A DNA stretch of 10,799 nucleotides from DUZB01 sp964407525. GTDB taxonomy: Bacteria > Desulfobacterota > DSM-4660 > Desulfatiglandales > Desulfatiglandaceae. Positions 6,570-10,799 of the stretch are shown here, piece by piece. The stretch spans positions 1-10,799 of the forward strand of contig CAYOWC010000161.1 in assembly GCA_964407525.1 (NCBI GenBank), read 5' to 3'. The notes under the pieces are model-generated. The model was given only the letters and a program-made list of their open reading frames with translations, was not told the origin of the DNA and did no database searches. Positions within the stretch are counted from its first letter, which is position 1, and each line of letters opens with the position of its first letter. Made by a program: the position numbers and the translations under genes.

Positions 6570-7096
6570 GAAAGGTCTTCCTCCCCACCCGTTTCGGCCT
6601 CTTCGAGTTCTTCCATGAGGAAAAGAGTCTGCTGGTATTCAACCATTTGCCCATTTTCCACCAGGATTTTAGCAATGCGCCCCCGGACGTTTGCTTTGAC
6701 CGTATTGAAAAGTTTCATGACCTCAATGATACAAACCGAATCTTCTTCGGATACCAGTTGGCCGACCTCCACAAATGGATCCGCTCCCGGCTTTGGTGCA
6801 CTGTAGAAGGTACCAAGCATTGGGGATTTGATGGCTATTAAACCTTTCCCTTCCTCAACCTGCGGTTGTTGGATAGGAGCCTTTTCTTCTCTTTCCATCG
6901 CAGTAGGGGCAACGACAGCCTTTGAATCAGCCGATTCCTCATCGTCAAATTCCAACTTTTCCACTGGACCTGTCTTTTTACTACTTTTGCTTGCAACCAA
7001 TGTGAGTCCGCCCATTTCCAGGCGTAACTCATCAAAGGTCGATTCTTCCAACATTCTCAGGATCTGAATGACATCATCCTGGTCAATTCCTTCCAT
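6566..7096 (-). CDS. accB: Biotin carboxyl carrier protein (AccB-like)
   Basis: This small carrier holds biotin and shuttles carboxyl groups between the biotin carboxylase and carboxyltransferase encoded just downstream. I chose the ATG at 7096 (176 aa): it has AGGGAGG at the right spacing, while longer reading would run into the gap. The N terminus has the AccB-type segment VIQILRMLEESTFDELRLEMGG spread over residues 9-30. A flexible acidic linker covers about 40-85 and a biotinyl domain about 88-163. Biotin should attach to Lys128 in EVMKLFN (EAMKMMN in E. coli AccB). SPMLGTFY at 91-98 and the following Pro/Gly/Ala segment match the AccB 'thumb' region. Its stop overlaps the next start by the 4 bases ATGA, implying translational coupling. 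The AccB symbol reflects similarity; the complex is probably not acetyl-CoA carboxylase, given the partner carboxyltransferase. Confidence 0.92.
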   Translation of the reverse strand: MEGIDQDDVIQILRMLEESTFDELRLEMGGLTLVASKSSKKTGPVEKLEFDDEESADSKAVVAPTAMEREEKAPIQQPQVEEGKGLIAIKSPMLGTFYSAPKPGADPFVEVGQLVSEEDSVCIIEVMKLFNTVKANVRGRIAKILVENGQMVEYQQTLFLMEELEEAETGGEEDLS

Positions 7097-7111
7097 AAAT
7101 GCATCCTCCCT

Positions 7112-7211
7112 NNNNNNNNNNNNNNNNNNNNNNNNNNNNNNNNNNNNNNNNNNNNNNNNNNNNNNNNNNNNNNNNNNNNNNNNNNNNNNNNNNNNNNNNN
7201 NNNNNNNNNNN
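7112..7211. other. Scaffold gap (100 N)
   Basis: Exactly 100 N bases separate the dctM stop from the ribosome binding site of the biotin carrier gene. A round 100 is a common placeholder for unknown length, so the true distance, any promoter or terminator, and even extra genes here cannot be judged. The operon link between the TRAP and carboxylase genes rests on scaffolding only. Confidence 0.97.
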
Positions 7212-8513
7212 CTACACCGATCCGAAAATAAGCTTTGGTACAATAAGGCTTATGGACGGGATATAGGTAATCAGAATGAGGGCAATCCCGATGATGATCA
7301 TGATCGGAATGGCCGCCTTCATTACATCATAGAGTGATAGCCCGGACAGAGAACTTCCCACATAGAGGTTGAATCCAACGGGAGGCGTAATTAAGCCTAT
7401 TTCCAGGTTCATGACAACGACGATGCCCAGGTGTATGAGGTTGATCCCCAAAGCGGCTCCCAAGGAAACAATCAGGGGGGTAAAGATGAGCATAATCGAT
7501 GCGGGATCCATAAAATCCCCTGCAAAAAAGAGGATCACATTGATCAGAAGGAGAAACATCCAGGCGTTAATGCCCGCATCAAACATGATTTGCGTCAGAA
7601 GATCGGGAACCCTGAAAAAAGATAACAAAAAAGCAAATGAATAAGCAAATGCCAGTATAATCAAGATCATTGAAGACATCTCCGCGGAACGCAGGAAAAT
7701 GTCCGGAAGATGGCTGATTTTCAACTCTTTGTACAGAAAGAACCCCATGGCAAGGCCGATGAAAATGGCGAGGACAGCTGCCTCGGTAGGCGTTACAACA
7801 CCGCCATAAATGCCACCCAATATCATGATCGGCACGATCAAGGCAGAACCGTTTTGGACGATTTGATTTATTCTTTGCTTTAGAGAGAGAGAGGGCGATT
7901 TGGGGTACTTCCTCTTTCGTGAGATAACGTGGACGTAGATCATGAGGAAAATCGTTAACATGATTCCGGGAAGCATGCCGGCTGCAAAGAGTTTTCCTAT
8001 GGAAACATCGGCCAGAACACCAAAGATGATCATCAATATGCTGGGTGGAATAAGTATGCCTAAAGAACCTGAGCAGGAGATCAAGGCCGTGGCAAATTTT
8101 TTATCATAACCTGCCTTCAACATACCCGGAAGGACTATTGTACCGATGGAGACGACCGTTGCCACGCTTGACCCGGAGATGGCCGCAAAAATCGCACAGG
8201 ACAGGACACCCGCCATTCCGAGGCCACCGGTGACGCCCGCTGTAAGGGCCTCGGAAAAAACCAGAAGCCGTCTGGCAATCCCCGCCTGCGCCATAATATT
8301 GCTGGCAAGGATGAAGAATGGAACGGCCAGAAGAGCATAACTGTCAAGGGCTGCATAGACGTTTTGCCCTATGAACAGGAGGTCCATATCTGTGAAGATG
8401 ATCAGATTGATGGTCGTAGAAATGCCAAGAGCAATGGCAATGGGCACCCCGAAAAACATGAGAATGAAAAGGATTGTCATGAGTGAACTTATAAGAACAA
8501 TCGGATTTTCCAT
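7212..8513 (-). CDS. dctM: TRAP transporter large permease, DctM family
   Basis: This is the large membrane subunit forming the ion-coupled translocation pathway of the TRAP system. The 433-aa protein has a normal length and a dozen or so hydrophobic segments. Recognisable DctM motifs are SGSSVAT at 113-119, the re-entrant-type ILIPPS near 153-158, YGGVVTPTEAAV at 236-247, FMDPAS at 335-339 and EIGLITPPVG at 371-380. One basic cytoplasmic-type loop lies at about 198-214 (RKRKYPKSP). The ATG at 8513 is preceded by GAGGTAG at a reasonable distance. The stop codon (TAG) occupies 7212-7214, directly against the scaffold gap, so whatever follows is unresolved. The separation from dctQ is unusual because the two genes normally touch or overlap. 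Confidence 0.95.
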   Translation of the reverse strand: MENPIVLISSLMTILFILMFFGVPIAIALGISTTINLIIFTDMDLLFIGQNVYAALDSYALLAVPFFILASNIMAQAGIARRLLVFSEALTAGVTGGLGMAGVLSCAIFAAISGSSVATVVSIGTIVLPGMLKAGYDKKFATALISCSGSLGILIPPSILMIIFGVLADVSIGKLFAAGMLPGIMLTIFLMIYVHVISRKRKYPKSPSLSLKQRINQIVQNGSALIVPIMILGGIYGGVVTPTEAAVLAIFIGLAMGFFLYKELKISHLPDIFLRSAEMSSMILIILAFAYSFAFLLSFFRVPDLLTQIMFDAGINAWMFLLLINVILFFAGDFMDPASIMLIFTPLIVSLGAALGINLIHLGIVVVMNLEIGLITPPVGFNLYVGSSLSGLSLYDVMKAAIPIMIIIGIALILITYIPSISLIVPKLIFGSV

Positions 8514-8558
8514 GAATCAGGCTACCTCAAACGAACCTCTGGTTTTAAAGTGTTTGGA

Positions 8559-8727
8559 AAAAGTTGCGATTAGTTTTTAGCTATCAGCCTTTAGCTTGAA
8601 AATCCTAATCGTTTGCATGGCTTTTTGCTTTAAAAGGCCTTTCATTTTTTGATGCGCTACTGTAGCATTTTAACTGACTGATATTGTGACGCTAATTGCT
8701 AAAGGCTAACCGCTAATTGCAGCTTTT
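8559..8727. repeat. Inverted heptamer-repeat element (GCTAANN) between dctQ and dctM
   Basis: The right arm carries four tandem heptamers with a GCTAA core (8691-8718: GCTAATT, GCTAAAG, GCTAACC, GCTAATT). The left arm carries the inverse, TTTTAGC, TATCAGC and CTTTAGC (8575-8595). The arm ends 8559-8573 and 8713-8727 match at 13 of 15 positions as inverted repeats, and AGCCTTTAGC at 8586-8595 is a perfect inverse of 8698-8707. A near-identical direct repeat, TTTTAAAGTGTTT (8543-8555) and TTTTAAGTGTTT (8724-8735), brackets it and could be a target-site duplication. No ORF is present. Confidence 0.75.
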
Positions 8728-8736
8728 AAGTGTTTA

Positions 8737-9240
8737 CTAAATATGTTCTTTCTTGAATGGCTCGAATTCGGCTTTGTCTTTATGACAAGACTCCCAAAAG
8801 AGTTCTGAATAATGGAAAGCCATGAAAAGAAAGGCCACAGGCATATAAGAGATCATCATCCAAATGGGGATTTCAGTGATGATGGAAAGCTGTCCCATCT
8901 CTCTAAAATACATGACAAATTGATAAGTGAGATAGGACATGAAGAGGAAGAGACCAGCCCCGCAGAGTTTGGTGAAGATATCTGAGAATTTCTGGAATGT
9001 AGGGGGCAGGAGTTTCACGATGACATCTACCCCGATATGTACCCCGTTTCGAATACCTGTGCTGGCTCCCAGCAGTGTCATACTGATAAAGGCAAGCACG
9101 ACGATTTCAGGAACCCATGCGAAGCCTGCGTTAAAAAAATATCTTAAAATGACTTGAATAAAGCTGATGGTCACCGTAAAGGCAAGGAGTATAATAGTGG
9201 CCCATTTTTCAAACACGTAAATAGCTCTACCTATTTTCAT
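8737..9240 (-). CDS. dctQ: TRAP transporter small permease, DctQ family
   Basis: This is the small integral membrane subunit of the TRAP system, which partners DctM at the inner membrane. The 167-aa protein has the four expected membrane segments (about 12-32, 46-62, 90-111 and 127-147). It also has family hallmarks: an RY pair at 33-34, W42 in AWVPEI, the RNGVHIGVD loop at 64-72, and the amphipathic IPIWMMISYMP segment before the last helix. Length and topology are normal. The start at 9240 has no clear Shine-Dalgarno sequence; the bases just upstream are CGAGTTGACAG. Translation may therefore be weak or depend on upstream translation, which would suit a low-abundance membrane subunit. It lies 306 bp downstream of dctP and, unusually, 223 bp upstream of dctM. 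Confidence 0.93.
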   Translation of the reverse strand: MKIGRAIYVFEKWATIILLAFTVTISFIQVILRYFFNAGFAWVPEIVVLAFISMTLLGASTGIRNGVHIGVDVIVKLLPPTFQKFSDIFTKLCGAGLFLFMSYLTYQFVMYFREMGQLSIITEIPIWMMISYMPVAFLFMAFHYSELFWESCHKDKAEFEPFKKEHI

Positions 9241-9330
9241 CTGTCAACTCGGCAAAAATTTTGGATCATGTCGGATTAATGTAATGTTTATCAGTTGTCA
9301 AATACACCATACTCAGATTCGAGGTTTCAC

Positions 9331-9447
9331 GTGTCAGGTGTCAGAGAAAAATCTGGTTGCGTTCAGACTATTCAACTTAATAACTAATACTTATGTTTGT
9401 AAGGATCAGAAAATAGGAAGAAGGTACTGACACCTGACACCTGACAC
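9331..9447. repeat. Inverted arrays of the heptamer CTGACAC between dctP and dctQ
   Basis: Two tandem copies of GTGTCAG (9331-9344) face three tandem copies of CTGACAC (9427-9447), separated by 82 bases of AT-rich sequence. The arms can pair over 14 bases. They make up much of the 306-bp stretch 9241-9546 between dctQ and dctP, where I see no ORF, promoter or tRNA. The only other structured item there is the hairpin at 9500-9529. The layout resembles a small palindromic repeat element rather than a regulatory site. Confidence 0.75.
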
Positions 9448-9499
9448 CCCAGTTCCGGAAAAAAGGATTTTTCACGTTAATCCACGATGAACCTGATTT

Positions 9500-9529
9500 T
9501 TCCGATCAGGCCGAAAGGCCTGATCGGAA
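9500..9529 (-). promoter_or_regulatory. Strong intercistronic hairpin after dctP
   Basis: A perfect 13-bp stem (9500-9512 with 9517-9529, core CCGATCAGGCC) closes a 4-base loop, 17 bases past the dctP stop. Read on the transcribed strand, the hairpin is followed by AAAA and mixed sequence rather than a U-run, so it is a poor intrinsic terminator. A likely role is protection of the dctP mRNA 3' end, so that the binding protein is made in excess over the membrane subunits, as is common in transporter operons. That role is inference. Confidence 0.6.
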
Positions 9530-9546
9530 GGAAATACGAGCGCTCT

Positions 9547-10581
9547 TTATTTGGTACGGGTGGCCTCAACGGCGTCGAAAAATTTCTGTGGTATTTTCTT
9601 TCCGAATTTTTCCTGTACCGGTTTGGTCTTTTCCTTGAGTGCGGCCCTCTCTTTTTCATTCAACCATTTGAACTGGAGTACAGGTCGCTCGGACATCATG
9701 ATCCACGGCATTTTGTATTCAATATTTTCCTGAACGTCGTGTTCAAATTTGGTTACTTCCGCGAAGGTGTCATCAAAGACTTTTTTGAGGTCGTCAGGCA
9801 GACCATTATAAAATTTGGGGTTGACGATGATGGCTGCAAAGAGGAGACTGTGCCTCGAGATGGTGATGAAATCCCCGGTTTCGTGCCATTTAACGGCCTG
9901 GATGACGGCAAGAGGGCACTCGGCCCCGTCGACGGTCTTCAGCTGAAGCGCATTGTAGGTTTCCATGTAGGGGATCGGCTGCGCGCTGGCGCCCAGTGCT
10001 TCCATCTGGGCGGCCACAATTTTCGACGGTCTGATTCGCAGTTTCACTCCCACAAAGTCCTCGGGCGCGGCAAGAAATCCCTTGCTGCAGACAAAATTCT
10101 GAAAACCGTATGGCCAGAGTCCCATGAGTTTATACCCTTTTTTGAGATAGAGGGGCTCAAAGAGTTCTTTCCCGGCGGTATCCATGAAGCGGTAAACATG
10201 GTTCATGTCACTGAAAATAAAAGGGAACTCCATCAGAAATGTCTCTGGGATCTCTCCGCCCAGCCTGCCACCGCTCACTTCGGCCATCTGAATGACGTTA
10301 GACCTGAGGGCTGCATATTGAGTGGGGCCATCTTTATAAAGAGATGCTCCCCAGTAGATTTCCACGTTGAATCTTCCTTTGGAGTTTTCTTCCAGCTTTT
10401 CACCAAGATATGCGATAGCCTGGCTGAGCGGGTGCATGCTTGGAGGTGATTTGGGTCCTGCATAGTTGAATTTAATCAGGATTGGTTTTTCGGCCAAGGC
10501 GTTGGAATGGAGCAATATTATCCCGCTAAAGAAAATCAAAGTAACCAATAAAGACAATAAACCTATCTTTTTTTTCATCAT
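9547..10581 (-). CDS. dctP: TRAP transporter substrate-binding protein, DctP family
   Basis: This is the periplasmic solute receptor that binds a carboxylate and delivers it to the DctQM membrane pair. I chose the ATG at 10581 (344 aa): it follows AAGGGAGGGG at 10589-10598 with 9 bases of spacing, and it puts a classic signal peptide at the N terminus (MMKKK, a hydrophobic core at about 6-24, probable cleavage after ALA-30). The frame continues upstream to GTG at 10668, but that would bury the signal peptide. The DctP fold is recognisable, with the conserved carboxylate-binding Arg at 182 in GVKLRIR and the VDGAECP motif at 217-223. Two pocket positions differ from sialic-acid-type SiaP as I recall it: Cys222 sits where Asn is usual (VDGQENP), and Gln161 sits where a second Arg is common. 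The ligand is therefore probably not a standard C4-dicarboxylate or sialate, but it is unknown. Confidence 0.93.
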   Translation of the reverse strand: MMKKKIGLLSLLVTLIFFSGIILLHSNALAEKPILIKFNYAGPKSPPSMHPLSQAIAYLGEKLEENSKGRFNVEIYWGASLYKDGPTQYAALRSNVIQMAEVSGGRLGGEIPETFLMEFPFIFSDMNHVYRFMDTAGKELFEPLYLKKGYKLMGLWPYGFQNFVCSKGFLAAPEDFVGVKLRIRPSKIVAAQMEALGASAQPIPYMETYNALQLKTVDGAECPLAVIQAVKWHETGDFITISRHSLLFAAIIVNPKFYNGLPDDLKKVFDDTFAEVTKFEHDVQENIEYKMPWIMMSERPVLQFKWLNEKERAALKEKTKPVQEKFGKKIPQKFFDAVEATRTK

Positions 10582-10663
10582 GATGGGTCCCCTCCCTTGA
10601 AATAAAGTGGAAATTGGCGACTTGAACCTGGACCTTTTCCTGGTCAGATCCACCCTTTTTTTT

Positions 10664-10674
10664 ATCACCTCCTT
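10664..10674 (-). promoter_or_regulatory. Full-length Shine-Dalgarno sequence (AAGGAGGTGAT) after the CoA-transferase stop
   Basis: The minus strand reads AAGGAGGTGAT directly after the CoA-transferase stop, an 11-base perfect complement to the usual 16S rRNA 3' end. No well-placed start follows. GTG at 10668 lies inside it, and GTG at 10653 is 14 bases beyond the GGAGG core. Both are in frame with dctP, but would put about 25-30 basic residues ahead of its signal peptide. The site may drive a leader, a longer DctP precursor or ribosome reloading. Confidence 0.55.
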
Positions 10675-10799
10675 TTAAATGATCTCTTCGTCCTGCAACC
10701 TGAGCAATTCCTCTTTCGAAATCCCCAACAGACCTGTATAAATTTCTTCGTTGTGTTGGCCGGGATAAGGGGCTGATTCCGTGAGTCCGGCATCAGACT
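10675..10799 (-). CDS. CaiB/BaiF family CoA-transferase, C-terminal end (partial)
   Basis: Only the last 40 codons are present; the gene runs off the right edge of the window. The visible peptide starts SDAGLTESAPYPGQHNEEIY and ends LLRLQDEEII. This matches the usual tail of family III (CaiB/BaiF) CoA-transferases, where an 'aP.lGqHneeil' segment is followed by a short helix of the 'lG.s.eei..L...gvi' kind. Family members move CoA between a carboxylic acid and an acyl-CoA without an acyl-CoA dehydrogenase or ligase step. The catalytic Asp lies far upstream and cannot be seen. The stop is 93 bp before the chosen dctP start, so the two are probably co-transcribed, which suggests that the imported acid is activated as a CoA thioester. 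The family call is firm for such a short piece; the substrate is unknown. Confidence 0.8.
   Translation of the reverse strand, partial: SDAGLTESAPYPGQHNEEIYTGLLGISKEELLRLQDEEII

Noticed and set aside
7097..7243. N-terminal extension of the biotin carrier through the scaffold gap
   Set aside because: It reads through 100 Ns; the ATG at 7096 has a good ribosome binding site and gives a normal AccB start.
9331..9447. CRISPR array
   Set aside because: Units are contiguous 7-mers in opposite orientations with one spacer; there are no regularly spaced 25-40 bp repeats and no cas genes.
9487..10449. 320-codon plus-strand ORF opposite dctP
   Set aside because: It lies antisense to a gene with a clear signal peptide and DctP motifs; its own translation has no recognisable family and looks like a shadow of dctP codon usage.
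10582..10668. Longer dctP starting at GTG 10668
   Set aside because: It would put 29 basic residues before a textbook signal peptide; the ATG at 10581 has its own Shine-Dalgarno sequence. The alternative is kept as a finding because of the strong upstream site.

Overview
The window is a stretch of draft bacterial sequence, with a 100-N scaffold gap at 7112-7211, in which every convincing gene lies on the minus strand. A tripartite TRAP transporter with a secreted binding protein implies a Gram-negative cell. The mix of CaiB-type CoA-transferase, TRAP uptake, biotin carboxylase, thiolase and an Fe-S hydro-lyase fits an anaerobic organic-acid degrader. Desulfobacterota would be a reasonable guess, but no marker gene here proves the taxon.

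In transcription order (right to left) the genes are: the last 40 codons of a CaiB/BaiF CoA-transferase (10675-10799); a TRAP system dctP (9547-10581), dctQ (8737-9240) and dctM (7212-8513); the gap; a tightly coupled biotin carboxylase set with accB-like carrier (6566-7096), accC-like biotin carboxylase (5208-6569) and a PycB/OadA/5S-type carboxyltransferase (3742-5211), joined by two ATGA overlaps; about 490 bp of non-coding DNA; then a thiolase (1993-3255) and the two subunits of a class I fumarase / L-tartrate dehydratase-type hydro-lyase (967-1896 and 267-950). Positions 1-266 hold no gene I trust.

A coherent reading is uptake of a carboxylate through TRAP, activation to a CoA thioester, thiolytic cleavage, and carboxylation and hydration steps connecting C3 and C4 acids. 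The substrate cannot be read from sequence. The transporter binding pocket and the hydro-lyase active site both depart from the usual motifs, so plain fumarate or malate should not be assumed.

The most unusual feature is the intergenic DNA. Gaps between genes that would normally be nearly contiguous hold inverted arrays of short repeats. There is a GCTAANN heptamer pair between dctQ and dctM with a possible target-site duplication, a CTGACAC heptamer pair and a strong GC-rich hairpin between dctP and dctQ, and a nested inverted-repeat element of about 200 bp with perfect 22-bp inner arms upstream of the thiolase. These look like small non-autonomous repeat elements that have settled inside an operon.
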